A stretch of 64,000 nucleotides of DNA, taken from assembly GCA_012270975.1 (NCBI GenBank), contig JAAXHH010000129.1, forward strand, positions 1-64,000, given 5' to 3'. The translations under genes were made by a program, and so were the position numbers. The stretch is from Candidatus Latescibacterota bacterium. GTDB taxonomy: Bacteria; JAAXHH01. This document shows, piece after piece, positions 52,570 through 61,350 of the stretch (positions within the stretch are counted from its first letter, which is position 1; every line of letters begins with the position of its first letter). The notes beneath the pieces are model-generated. The model saw only the letters and a list, made by a program, of their open reading frames with translations, searched no databases and was not told where the DNA came from.

Positions 52570-53610
52570 ATGAGTATCGTCGAACTTCGAAGCGATACCA
52601 TGACCAGGCCGACGCCTGCCATGCGCCGGGCCATGGCCAATGCCGAAGTCGGCGACGACTGTTTCGGAGAAGATCCCTCGGTCAACCGGCTGGAAGAAGC
52701 CATGGCCGCCGTACTCGGCAAGGAAGCCGGCCTGCTCGTTACCAGCGGCACGCAGGGCAACCAGGTGGCGATCCGGTCGCAGACCCATCACGGCAACGAC
52801 ATCATTGCGGAACGGTACAGCCACATATTCAACGCGGAAGCCGGAGCCCTCGGCGCGTTGTCGGGGGTACAGGTCCGGCTGCTGACGGGTGAGCGGGGCG
52901 TTTTCACGCCGGCGCAGATGGAGGAAGTGATCCAGCTGGGCGACAACGTGCATTACGGCAGGACCGCCCTGGTCGCCGTGGAAAACACGCACAACAAGTC
53001 CGCGGGCTATCCCTGGCCCGTGGATGCCCTCTCCCGGGTCAGTGAATGCGCGCGGTCAAACAACCTGCGCATCCACATGGACGGCGCGCGGCTGTTCAAC
53101 GCCTGCGTGGCAAAGGGCCTTACGGCCCAGACCTATACCCGGCACGTCGATACGGTCTCCGTATGCCTTTCCAAGGGCCTGGGCGCCCCGGTAGGCAGCG
53201 TGCTGGCGGGTGACCGGGCCACGATTGACGCGGCCCGGTACTACCGCAAGATGCTGGGTGGCGGGATGCGGCAGGCGGGCGTCCTGGCGGCGGCGGGTCT
53301 CTATGCCATGGAGCACAATATCTCCCGGCTCGCGGAGGATCACGCCCACGCCTTCAGGCTGGCTGAAGCGCTCGCCGACCTCGACACCGTCGAGATCGAC
53401 ATGGAGGAGATACACAGTAACATGATCTTCTTCAGTCTGCGGAACGGCCTGGATCCCTTCGAGGCCGTCGAGCGGCTAAATGAGGAAGGGGTCAGGATGC
53501 TCGCCATGAAACCCGGCGTCATCCGCGCCGTTACCCACCTGGACGTGAGCAGCGAGCAGATCGACCGGGCCATCGACGTCTGCAGGAAGGTGCTGACCCG
53601 CGTTTCCTGA
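52570..53610 (+). CDS. ltaE: Low-specificity L-threonine aldolase
   Basis: PLP enzyme splitting threonine and allo-threonine to glycine and acetaldehyde. 346 residues from the ATG at 52570, preceded by GAGGGA; the upstream GTG (52558) overlaps the previous stop and is less likely. The family start VELRSDTMTRPTPAMRRAMA is followed by EVGDDCFGEDPSVNRLEE and TSGTQGNQVA. IHMDGARLFNA has the PLP Asp region, and SVCLSKGLGAPVGSVLAG contains the Schiff-base Lys. A Sua5/YrdC gene begins 6 bp downstream; both use threonine, which may be coincidence or shared control. Confidence 0.95.
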   Translation: MSIVELRSDTMTRPTPAMRRAMANAEVGDDCFGEDPSVNRLEEAMAAVLGKEAGLLVTSGTQGNQVAIRSQTHHGNDIIAERYSHIFNAEAGALGALSGVQVRLLTGERGVFTPAQMEEVIQLGDNVHYGRTALVAVENTHNKSAGYPWPVDALSRVSECARSNNLRIHMDGARLFNACVAKGLTAQTYTRHVDTVSVCLSKGLGAPVGSVLAGDRATIDAARYYRKMLGGGMRQAGVLAAAGLYAMEHNISRLAEDHAHAFRLAEALADLDTVEIDMEEIHSNMIFFSLRNGLDPFEAVERLNEEGVRMLAMKPGVIRAVTHLDVSSEQIDRAIDVCRKVLTRVS

Positions 53611-53616
53611 GCAGCC

Positions 53617-54234
53617 ATGGCCGCCATCCTTCAACTTCATCCCGAACATCCCCAGAAGCGGCACGTGGACCACGTCGTCGAAGCACTGCACCGGGGCGGC
53701 GTGATCATATATCCGACGGACACGGTCTACGGCTTGGGCTGCGACATATTCAATCGCAAGGCCATCAACCGGATCTACCAGATCAAGCAGGCCCCCGCCG
53801 GGAAACCCCTCAGCTTCGTCTGTTCCGACCTGAAAGACCTCGCCCGGTACGCGAAGAACATCTCCAACGCGTCTTACCGCATGATGAAACGCTTGCTTCC
53901 CGGCCCCTACACCTTCATTCTCGAGGCTTCTCGGGACGTGCCGAAATTCATGATCGGCAAGCGGCGGACGGTCGGTATACGCGTGCCCGACAACCCCATC
54001 TGCCTGGAAATCGTGCAGACTCTCGGGCGCCCCGTGCTGAGTACCAGCATCGCGCCTTCAGGCGACGGAAGCGATATGAACGACGCCGATTCAATCGCGT
54101 CCCGGTACGGCAAGGTCGTCGACGTCATCGTGGATGGCGGCGTCATCGTTGCGGAGCCATCGACGGTGGTCGATCTGACCGGCGAAGAGCCCGAGATCCT
54201 GCGGGCGAGCGCCGGCGAAGCCGATCTGTACTGA
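53617..54234 (+). CDS. L-threonylcarbamoyladenylate synthase (Sua5/YrdC family)
   Basis: Makes threonylcarbamoyl-AMP for the t6A37 modification of ANN-decoding tRNAs. The 205-residue single-domain (YrdC/TsaC-length) protein shows GGVIIYPTDTVYGLGCD (about 28-45), IYQIKQAPAGKPLSFVCSD, LLPGPYTFIL, VGIRVPDNPICLEI and the phosphate-contact segment VLSTSIAPSGD. The later VDGGVIVAEPSTVVDLTGEE completes the family pattern. It follows threonine aldolase after 6 bp and converges with the porin cluster. Confidence 0.95.
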   Translation: MAAILQLHPEHPQKRHVDHVVEALHRGGVIIYPTDTVYGLGCDIFNRKAINRIYQIKQAPAGKPLSFVCSDLKDLARYAKNISNASYRMMKRLLPGPYTFILEASRDVPKFMIGKRRTVGIRVPDNPICLEIVQTLGRPVLSTSIAPSGDGSDMNDADSIASRYGKVVDVIVDGGVIVAEPSTVVDLTGEEPEILRASAGEADLY

Positions 54235-54257
54235 ACCGGACCGGGGGATCGACCGGC

Positions 54258-55364
54258 TCAGAACGAGTAGGTCATCTCGAAGGCGAAATTGACCATCGAC
54301 TCCTCCCCCTCACGTTCGCCGGAACCCCGAATGCGCTCAAAGGAGGAGAAATCCCGGCGGAGTTCCATGAGGAACCCCAGGCCGTCGGTCAGCGCGAACG
54401 TCGGTGCTATGGTGAGGGCCTGATGGGTTTGTGATAGAACCTTCGCTCTGCCGCTTCGTAATGTAGCGGTGGTGTAGGTGTTGAAGTAATCGTACCTGCC
54501 CGTTAACCCCATGAGGTCGGTGAGTCTATAGTGCGCCATTACCATGTAGCCGTTCCAGTTGAGTTCTTTGTCAAACTCCAGTTCTCTTTTTCCGTTGTTG
54601 TACTCTCCTCCGATGATGAGTCTTGGGGTCGGCGTCAGGGTAAGATCGATGTCGTATACGGTCAGATTGCTGACCAGTACCACGTCGGAGTTAGAGATTG
54701 GTTCCTCGTGGTCGCCGCGCATCGCCGAAAAGCCAATCCCGCCCATATTGTCGTGGCTGTAACCGAGTCTGCCGCCGATCATCTTGTTGGTATTGGTGTC
54801 GACGTTCTGGTCCCATCCGTTCGTTAGGTGAACCACCACGTCGATACCTCCTCCCAGGTCCATGGACAGCATGGCGCCGGTGAGGTTAGTGGGCAATCCC
54901 CAATCGAAGACCAGCGAGTGGGAATACTGGTACATGTCCGGGGCGTCCAGGAGTTCGAACCCGATGGGCGCGTTGAATTTACCGAAGGTCAGGGTCGGGT
55001 AGTTCCCCTCCCCGAGACCCAGCCCGAGATCGAGGGTGACGAAGCCCTGCTCCGCGTCGAGGGTGAACCCGCCTTCGCCGTCGTTCACCCATTCCAGGTC
55101 CGCGCGCAAGGAGCCGATATCGCCCAGGTTCCTCGACAGATCGATCTCCACCTGGTCGAGGCCGAATGAGTTTGCATCATCCGTACTGTTGTAGGTGTAG
55201 CTGGCGTCAACGAACCCCGAGATTTCGACCAGGCCGGAGATGGCGGAGCCACCGCCTTCCGGCTCCATGCCGCCCCCGCCATTCTCCTGCGCGGAGGCCG
55301 GGAAGGCCACGAGCACGAGGACCGCCGGCCATACAGCGATTCTGCGTAACAAAAGGGTACCCAT
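54258..55364 (-). CDS. Outer-membrane porin, tandem copy A
   Basis: A predicted outer-membrane beta-barrel (BBP2/OmpL-like porin) of 368 residues. The ATG at 55364 is at the same place as in the two paralogues and starts a signal peptide ending PASAQ. The barrel opens with VEISGFVDASYTYN and ends MVNFAFEMTYSF, with C-terminal Phe as in porins. A 143-nt DNA stretch (54739-54881) is identical to copy B (55935-56077), and another nearly 100-nt run near 54940-55040 also matches. It lies 48 bp downstream of copy B and is probably co-transcribed. Differences concentrate in short barrel-loop regions (around residues 200-215 and 235-255). Confidence 0.88.
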   Translation of the reverse strand: MGTLLLRRIAVWPAVLVLVAFPASAQENGGGGMEPEGGGSAISGLVEISGFVDASYTYNSTDDANSFGLDQVEIDLSRNLGDIGSLRADLEWVNDGEGGFTLDAEQGFVTLDLGLGLGEGNYPTLTFGKFNAPIGFELLDAPDMYQYSHSLVFDWGLPTNLTGAMLSMDLGGGIDVVVHLTNGWDQNVDTNTNKMIGGRLGYSHDNMGGIGFSAMRGDHEEPISNSDVVLVSNLTVYDIDLTLTPTPRLIIGGEYNNGKRELEFDKELNWNGYMVMAHYRLTDLMGLTGRYDYFNTYTTATLRSGRAKVLSQTHQALTIAPTFALTDGLGFLMELRRDFSSFERIRGSGEREGEESMVNFAFEMTYSF

Positions 55365-55411
55365 TTTCACGATCCCATGATGTGATAGCATACTTACGGA
55401 TCAGTTTCGAC

Positions 55412-56557
55412 TTAGAACGAATAGGTCATCTCGAAGGCGAAATTGACCATCGACTCCTCATCCTCACGTTCGCCGGAACCCCGAGTTCTCTCAAAGACGG
55501 AGAAATCCCGGCGGAGTTCCATGAGGAACCCCAGGCCGTCGGTCAGCGCGAACGTCGGTGCTATGGTGAGGGCCTGACGGGTTGTTGAGAAGATTTTCGC
55601 TCTGCCACTTCGTAATGTAGCGCTGGAGTAGGTGTTGAAGTAGTCGTATCTGCCCGTTAACCCCATGAGGTCGGTGAGTCTGTAGTGCGCCATTACCATG
55701 TAGCCGTTCCAGTTGAGTACTGTGTCAGACACAACCAGTTCTTTTTTACCGTTGTTGTACTCCCCTCCGATGATGAGTCTTGGGATCGGCGTCAGGGTAA
55801 GATCGATGTCGTATACGGTCAGATTGCTGGCTATTACGTCGTATACGTTCGGATTGCTGATTATTACCATTACCTCGCCGCCCGGGTTAAGTATCGGATC
55901 CTCGTGGTCGCCACGCATAGCGGAGAAGCCGATTCCGCCCATATTGTCGTGGCTGTAACCGAGTCTGCCGCCGATCATCTTGTTGGTATTGGTGTCGACG
56001 TTCTGGTCCCATCCGTTCGTTAGGTGAACCACCACGTCGATACCTCCTCCCAGGTCCATGGACAGCATGGCGCCGGTCAGATTGGTGGGCAGTCCATTAT
56101 TGAATACCAGCGAGTGGGAATACTGGTACATGTCCGGGGCGTCCAGGAGTTCGAACCCGATGGGCGCGTTGAATTTACCGAAGGTCAGGGTCGGGTAGTT
56201 CCCCTCCCCGAGACCCAGCCCGAGATCGAGGGTGACGTACCCCTGCTCCGCGTCGAGGGTGAACCCGCCTTCGCCGTCGCTCACCCATTCCAGGTCCGCG
56301 CGCAGCATACCGATATCGCCCAGGTTCCTCGACAGATCGATCTCCACCTGATCGAGGCCGAAGGTATTCAAATCATCGAGATTGTTGTAGGTGTAGCTGG
56401 CGTCGACGAACCCCGAGATTTCGACCAGGCCGGAAACGGGCGAGTCTCCACCTGGCTCCGTGCCGCCCCCGCCATTCTCCTGCGCGGAGACCGGGAAGGT
56501 CGCGAGCGTCAGGACCGTCAGCCAGGCAGGAAATCTACGCAGTACAGCAGTACACAT
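55412..56557 (-). CDS. Outer-membrane porin, tandem copy B
   Basis: Middle member of the porin trio; the ATG at 56557 is set by alignment with copies A and C and by GGAG 7 nt upstream. The signal peptide ends FPVSAQ. It is almost identical to copy A outside loops; an extra short stretch (HEDPILNPGGEVMVIISNPN, about residue 200) lengthens one loop. It has the same C-terminal AFEMTYSF. The 216 bp upstream to copy C (56558-56773) include the probable promoter. Substrate unknown. Confidence 0.88.
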   Translation of the reverse strand: MCTAVLRRFPAWLTVLTLATFPVSAQENGGGGTEPGGDSPVSGLVEISGFVDASYTYNNLDDLNTFGLDQVEIDLSRNLGDIGMLRADLEWVSDGEGGFTLDAEQGYVTLDLGLGLGEGNYPTLTFGKFNAPIGFELLDAPDMYQYSHSLVFNNGLPTNLTGAMLSMDLGGGIDVVVHLTNGWDQNVDTNTNKMIGGRLGYSHDNMGGIGFSAMRGDHEDPILNPGGEVMVIISNPNVYDVIASNLTVYDIDLTLTPIPRLIIGGEYNNGKKELVVSDTVLNWNGYMVMAHYRLTDLMGLTGRYDYFNTYSSATLRSGRAKIFSTTRQALTIAPTFALTDGLGFLMELRRDFSVFERTRGSGEREDEESMVNFAFEMTYSF

Positions 56558-56773
56558 TTTCACGCTCCGATGATGTGATGGTGAATCTGGCGGAACTGTT
56601 TCGATGTACCTATTAAATGCAAACAACGTGCCAGATTTTCGAATCACCCACGGGCGCGCACGACATCCTGCCCGAAACCCCTTGGGACTCTAAGTGAAAC
56701 AAGTCCATGGGCCGTTTTTAGCTACCTGTATTGGGTCGTTCCGGACGACACGTAACACGAAGTAAATTTCGAC

Positions 56774-57868
56774 TTAGAACGAGTAGGTCATCTCGAAGGC
56801 GAAGTTGACCATCGACTTCTCTAGTTCACCTTCATCCGGATCACCGAAGATCGCATCGTCGGAGAAATCCCGGCGGAGTTCCATGAGGAATCCCAGGCCG
56901 TCGGTCAGCGCGAAGGTCGGGGCGATGGTGAGGGCCTGCCGGGTTTCTTCCAGTCTGACCGGGTGGTCCAGCGATCCACTGCGACGTGCGGCAACCCGCG
57001 CTCTCGAGAAGTCGCTTTCGACCTCTCTGGTGAAGTAGTCGTAGCGTCCCGTAATCCCCATGACGTCGTTCACGCTGTAGTGGGCCATTACCATGTAGCC
57101 GTTCCAACTGGATTCCTCAACGAGCAGCTCGTCCAGGTCCGTCCTGCCGTTGTTGAACTCGCCGCCGATGATCAGCCGGGGACTCGGCGTGAGGGTCAGG
57201 TCGATGTCGTAGACCGTCAGGTTGCCCGTGAAGCCCGACTCGTTGCCACGCATGGCCGAGAAGCCGATCCCGCCCATATCTTCGTGGCTGTATCCGAGTC
57301 TTCCGCCGATCATCTTGTCGGTATTCGCGTCGACATTCTGGTCCCACCCGTTGGACAGGTGGACCACCACGTCGATACCGCCGCCCATATCCATGGAGAG
57401 CATGGCGCCCGTGAGGTTGGTGGGCAGTCCCAGGTCGAAGACCAGCGCGTGGGAGAACTGGTACATGTCCGGGGCGTCCAGAAGCTCGAACCCGATGGGC
57501 GCGTTGAATTTGCCGAAGGTCAGCGTCGGGTAGTTCCCCTCCCCGCGGCCCAGCCCGAGATCCAGGGTGACGTAACCCTGCTCCGCGTCGAGGGTGAACC
57601 CGCCTTCGCCGTCGCTCACCCATTCCAGGTCCGCGCGCAACGAGCCGATACCGCCCAGGTTCCTCGACAGATCGACCTCCACCTGATCGAGGCCGAAGGT
57701 ATTCGAATCGTCGAGATTGGAGTAGGTGTAGCTCGCGTCTACGAATCCCGAAATTTCGACCAGGCCGGAAACGGCCGGGTCTTCGTTCTCCTGCGCGGCG
57801 GCCGGGAAGGCCGCGAGCATCAGGACCGCCAGCCAGGCGGAGAATCCGCGTAACATAAAGGTACCCAT
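56774..57868 (-). CDS. Outer-membrane porin, tandem copy C
   Basis: The most diverged of the three paralogues, 364 residues, and the first in transcription order. The ATG at 57868 follows GGGAG with a 7-nt gap; the GTG two codons upstream touches that site. The signal peptide ends FPAAAQ, with a shorter low-complexity linker than A and B (which have ENGGGG). The barrel pattern is shared (GFVDASYTYSN, GNYPTLTFGKFNAPIGFELL, MTYSF end), while loops such as GNESGFTGN and SDFSRARVAARRSG differ. A promoter candidate lies at 57946-57974. Confidence 0.88.
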   Translation of the reverse strand: MGTFMLRGFSAWLAVLMLAAFPAAAQENEDPAVSGLVEISGFVDASYTYSNLDDSNTFGLDQVEVDLSRNLGGIGSLRADLEWVSDGEGGFTLDAEQGYVTLDLGLGRGEGNYPTLTFGKFNAPIGFELLDAPDMYQFSHALVFDLGLPTNLTGAMLSMDMGGGIDVVVHLSNGWDQNVDANTDKMIGGRLGYSHEDMGGIGFSAMRGNESGFTGNLTVYDIDLTLTPSPRLIIGGEFNNGRTDLDELLVEESSWNGYMVMAHYSVNDVMGITGRYDYFTREVESDFSRARVAARRSGSLDHPVRLEETRQALTIAPTFALTDGLGFLMELRRDFSDDAIFGDPDEGELEKSMVNFAFEMTYSF

Positions 57869-57945
57869 TTTCACGCTCCCATGATGTGATGTGATTGAAA
57901 AGGTGCCTCTTGATGTTAACGATTCATCGCGATTGCGCGATCCGT

Positions 57946-57974
57946 ATAAGTAGGATGTAATAGTATGATGTCAA
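57946..57974 (-). promoter_or_regulatory. Promoter candidate for porin cluster
   Basis: On the minus strand TTGACA (57974-57969) is followed after 17 bp by ACTTAT within the AT-rich TACTTATAC region, about 80 bp upstream of the porin C start. The -10 register is uncertain (spacer 17-19). Confidence 0.4.
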
Positions 57975-57999
57975 CTAAACATTAAGCAACTAAACATTA
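57972..57999. repeat. 15-bp-period tandem duplication at the clc 3' end
   Basis: CAACTAAACATTA occurs at 57972-57984 and again at 57987-57999. The second copy includes the ClC stop codon, so the gene's 3' end was duplicated into the spacer. Confidence 0.7.
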
Positions 58000-60117
58000 C
58001 AGGCGGACGATACGATCTACGCGATCGCGCTCTCCGGCGACGAGCAGGATGTCTTCCTCCTGAATTACATAGTCGGGCGTCGGTACGAAGTGCGCCTGGC
58101 CGGCCTGGTTCGTCAGTCCTGCCTGGTTCGGTTGGCCGGCCTGATCCGCCTGGCCGGTCCGCCGCTCCCGTTTCCTGATGAGCAGGATCTGAACCCCGTG
58201 CCGGCTGCGGATCTGAAGGCGCCGGATGCTCCGGCCCGTGAACCGCCGGGGCGCGTTGATTTCGACCATGGCGTAGTCGTCCCCCAGCTGCACGACCTGT
58301 CCGCCGCTCAACGTGTCGACCATGCTCCCGAATTCACCGGCCAGGTCCCTTCTGGCCGTCTCCCGGTTGTAGGCGTCCATGACGTGCTCGCGGCTGATGA
58401 CGCCGACCAGGCGCCCCGAGTCCGGCTCGACTACGGGAAAGGCGTCTACCTGGTGCTGGCCGAACAGCAGCATGACCCGGTCCAGCGCGTCGCCGTCGGT
58501 CACCGTCGGGAGGTCGAACTGGGCGATGTCGTGAGCCACGATGACGCCTTCGAGATCCTCGCCGTACGTGACGAGACTGCGGATGCGGTCGAAGGTGACC
58601 GTTCCCTGGTAGCGATCCTCATCGTCCGTGATGTAAAACTCCGTGTCCGTACTCTCGGCCAGGCGGGACATCAGGTCTTCGAGCGGCGCCTGGGGGGGTA
58701 TCGTCTCGAATGAGGCCACCCGGGCCTGCCCCACGTTCAGCGATCTGAGTATGTTCGTCTCCTGGCCCTTTTCCAGGTCCACGTTTCTCCTCAGGAGGCG
58801 CAAGGTGTAGACCGAAGGCTTGAGCAGATAGGCGGACAGCGCCGTACTGACGATGACGGAGATCGCCAGCGGCAGGATCAGCTCGTAGTTGCCGGTCATT
58901 TCGAAGATCATCAGGATCGACGTCATGGGGGTCCGGATGGTGGAAGACACCAGCGCGCCCATGGCCACCAGGGCGTACGCGCCGTCGGTGGCGCCCGTCC
59001 CGGGCAGCAGGTGGTTGACCAGCGCGCCGAAAGCGCCGCCCAGCATGCAGCCGACGAACAGAGAGGGGGCAATCACGCCGCCCGAGGCGCCCGATCCCAG
59101 GGTGAAGGACGTGGCGGCGATTTTCATGAAGACCAGGATGAGCAGAAGCTTCCAGTCCAGTTCGGAGAACAATGCCCGGTCCATGGTCTCGTATCCCACG
59201 CCGAGAATCTGGGGATAGAGCAGGGCAAGGGCGCCGACGAGCAGACCTCCGGTCATGGGCTTCAGGTAATCCGGAAGCGGCACCTTTCCGTAGAGATCCT
59301 CCACGCCGTAAAGCGCCCGAACGAAGAGGGTGCCCACGATGGCGGCCAGGATGCCCAGTACGGCGTACAGGGCGAATTCGAGCGGGTGGTTTACGCCGTG
59401 CGGAGGCACGATGATGGCCGGCTGGTTGCCCAGAAAGTGACGGGATATGGCGGTAGCCACCACCGAGGAGATCACGATGGGGCTGAACCGGCTGAAGGAG
59501 AAATTGCCCAGGATGACTTCGAGGGAGAACAGCGCGCCGGCGATCGGCGTGTTGAAGGTCGCCGCTATGCCCGCGGCCGCACCGCAGCCCACGAAGGTCC
59601 GCATGCGATGGACGTTGACGTGCGACAGCCGGCCAAAGGTGGAGCCGATGGCGGCGCCGATCTGGGCGATGGGTCCCTCGCGGCCCACCGACATTCCGGT
59701 GCCTATGCTGATGGCCGTGGCCAGCGAGGTCTCCACCGCGACCCGGGGCCTAATGCGTCCGCCGCGAAGGGCCACGGCTTCCATCACGTCGGGCAGGCCG
59801 CGGGCTTCCCGGGTGCTGAAGTAGATCAGAACGCCGACGATCAGCCCGCCGGCAGTGGGTACGGTGAGCACCGTCAACGTAGTAAGTGAAGCGCTGTCGG
59901 ACAATCCGCCGCCCCATGCGACGGATTCGATGAACATGATCAGCTCGCGGAACGCAATGGCGCCTCCCGCGCCCAGCACGCCGATCAGCACCGCGGCGCT
60001 GATCATGAAGACCTGGTCGGTCGTCCGCATGCGCTCGATATTGGCGTGCAGGCGTTGCCTGAAGCGTCGTACCATGACGCGCCAGAGACGAAACACCCTC
60101 AACCGCGACAGATTCAT
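57997..60117 (-). CDS. ClC chloride channel/transporter with CBS and TrkA-C domains
   Basis: Chloride channel or Cl-/H+ antiporter with a cytoplasmic regulatory tail, 706 residues. Membrane part (about 35-440): selectivity motifs are VGREGPIAQIG with the gating Glu, and GSGASGGVIAPSLFVG. The first ClC motif, usually GSGIP, reads EARGLPDVMEAVALRGG. The tail has a CBS pair (about 470-590; MSRLAESTDTEFYITDDEDR, LLFGQHQVDAFPVVEPDSG) and then a TrkA-C-like domain ending EEDILLVAGERDRVDRIVRL. Inside that domain a repeat-derived insert (QADQAGQPNQAG..., DNA 58093-58160) lengthens a loop. It diverges from the diiron protein gene. Confidence 0.92.
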   Translation of the reverse strand: MNLSRLRVFRLWRVMVRRFRQRLHANIERMRTTDQVFMISAAVLIGVLGAGGAIAFRELIMFIESVAWGGGLSDSASLTTLTVLTVPTAGGLIVGVLIYFSTREARGLPDVMEAVALRGGRIRPRVAVETSLATAISIGTGMSVGREGPIAQIGAAIGSTFGRLSHVNVHRMRTFVGCGAAAGIAATFNTPIAGALFSLEVILGNFSFSRFSPIVISSVVATAISRHFLGNQPAIIVPPHGVNHPLEFALYAVLGILAAIVGTLFVRALYGVEDLYGKVPLPDYLKPMTGGLLVGALALLYPQILGVGYETMDRALFSELDWKLLLILVFMKIAATSFTLGSGASGGVIAPSLFVGCMLGGAFGALVNHLLPGTGATDGAYALVAMGALVSSTIRTPMTSILMIFEMTGNYELILPLAISVIVSTALSAYLLKPSVYTLRLLRRNVDLEKGQETNILRSLNVGQARVASFETIPPQAPLEDLMSRLAESTDTEFYITDDEDRYQGTVTFDRIRSLVTYGEDLEGVIVAHDIAQFDLPTVTDGDALDRVMLLFGQHQVDAFPVVEPDSGRLVGVISREHVMDAYNRETARRDLAGEFGSMVDTLSGGQVVQLGDDYAMVEINAPRRFTGRSIRRLQIRSRHGVQILLIRKRERRTGQADQAGQPNQAGLTNQAGQAHFVPTPDYVIQEEDILLVAGERDRVDRIVRL
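58093..58160. repeat. Short in-frame tandem repeats inside clc
   Basis: Degenerate 12-15-bp units built on GGCCGGCCTG and TGCCTGGTTCG encode a Gln-Ala-Gly/Asn-rich stretch in the ClC C-terminal domain. The copies stay in frame. Confidence 0.55.
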
Positions 60118-60201
60118 GGGTCTCCCGGTTCACCTTCGCCTTGTCATCAGTTGCCAAACGCAGTATCATACATATACTTGGCGATAGCGGGTAAGTCAAT
60201 T

Positions 60202-60253
60202 TCTGCCAGGGAACGAACCGCACCTGTTCTGCCGGGGAACGAACCGCATATGT
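60202..60253. repeat. 26-bp tandem duplication spanning a start codon
   Basis: Unit 1 (60202-60227) TCTGCCAGGGAACGAACCGC... and unit 2 (60228-60253) TCTGCCGGGGAACGAACCGC... differ at a few positions. The second copy ends in the ATG of the diiron protein; the first has ACCTG where the second has ATATG. Confidence 0.8.
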
Positions 60254-61305
60254 CCGAAGATTTCAGCATACCGCTGCCCGATACGTCCGACTGGGGCGAG
60301 CCCGACCGGGGAATCAGGGTGAAACCCGCGGACGGCCGCGGCATTCGCATGCGGGACTGCCAGGTCGGCAGGGCGGGCGAAGTGCCGGAAGTGGCGCCCG
60401 AAGGCCGGGGGCTGGCGCAGCGCGGATCGGTGGTCGATCCCGGAACGCCGGAGTTCGGATTTACCATCCGGGAGAAGAAACTGGTATGGGCCGATAACAT
60501 CGCGGAGCTGTACGAGCAGGGCAAGGCGGGGCAGTGGGACGCGACGACGGACATCCCCTGGCACGAACTGCCCGAGCTGCCGGACGACCTGGAGCAGGCC
60601 GTGTGCCAGGTCATGACCTTCCTGATCCAGAACGAATACCTAGCCATGTACCTGCCGGCCAAGTTCATGAACCGTATCGATCCCCAGTTTTCCGAAGTGG
60701 TCCTCTTCCTGGCCACGCAGGTCATGGACGAGGCCCGTCACGCGGAGGTATTCACCAAGCGCGCCCTCGCCAACGGCGGCGGCCTGCAGTACGTCTCGGC
60801 CGCGACCGAATGGTCCCTGCGCAGCCTGCTGTCACAGGACGACTACTCGAACGGTTCCTTTCTCATGCACGTCCTGGGCGAGGGGACCTTCATGGAACTC
60901 CTCATGTTCCTGGAGCAGGTCGCGCCCGATGCGGTGACCGCCCGGACCTTCAAGCTGGCGCGCCAGGACGAGGGCCGGCATGTCGGGTACGGCATATCCC
61001 ACTTCGCCTACCACATCGAGCAGGATCCGTCGATAAAGGACGATCTGATGCGGGCGGCCGAGGAACGGACCCTGTTCCTTCAGCAGGCCTCGGGTTCCAG
61101 TCCCTTTGTGCTGAAGGCCATGATGACGCTGGCCGGCGGCGGATCGCACCCGGAGCAACTGGCCCGGGGCCGGGACGCGGTGATGGGTCTCTATGAGGAA
61201 ATGCACCGTAAGCGTGTGCGCGAGCTCGTATCCATCGGATTCGACCGCCCGGACGCCGAACGCATATCTGAACTGCACGGCAGCGGCGTACGCAACTTCA
61301 TGTAG
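60250..61305 (+). CDS. Ferritin-like diiron protein (R2/AurF-like)
   Basis: A likely non-haem diiron oxidase or oxygenase of 351 residues. All six expected ligands can be placed: E129 (QNEY), E161 and H164 (MDEARHAE), E211 or E216 (GEGTFMELL), and E241 with H244 (DEGRHVGYG). Helical segments around them match the ferritin/ribonucleotide-reductase-R2 fold. The sequence does not carry R2 radical-transfer features that I can recognise; R2-like ligand-binding oxidases or N-oxygenases of the AurF type are possible. The ATG at 60250 is created by a 26-bp duplication. A cupin gene follows 45 bp downstream and may be a partner. Confidence 0.75.
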   Translation: MSEDFSIPLPDTSDWGEPDRGIRVKPADGRGIRMRDCQVGRAGEVPEVAPEGRGLAQRGSVVDPGTPEFGFTIREKKLVWADNIAELYEQGKAGQWDATTDIPWHELPELPDDLEQAVCQVMTFLIQNEYLAMYLPAKFMNRIDPQFSEVVLFLATQVMDEARHAEVFTKRALANGGGLQYVSAATEWSLRSLLSQDDYSNGSFLMHVLGEGTFMELLMFLEQVAPDAVTARTFKLARQDEGRHVGYGISHFAYHIEQDPSIKDDLMRAAEERTLFLQQASGSSPFVLKAMMTLAGGGSHPEQLARGRDAVMGLYEEMHRKRVRELVSIGFDRPDAERISELHGSGVRNFM

Positions 61306-61350
61306 TTAAATATCTTACGCGTGTAGTGGAGACGCCGCGAAAGGCTTGCC

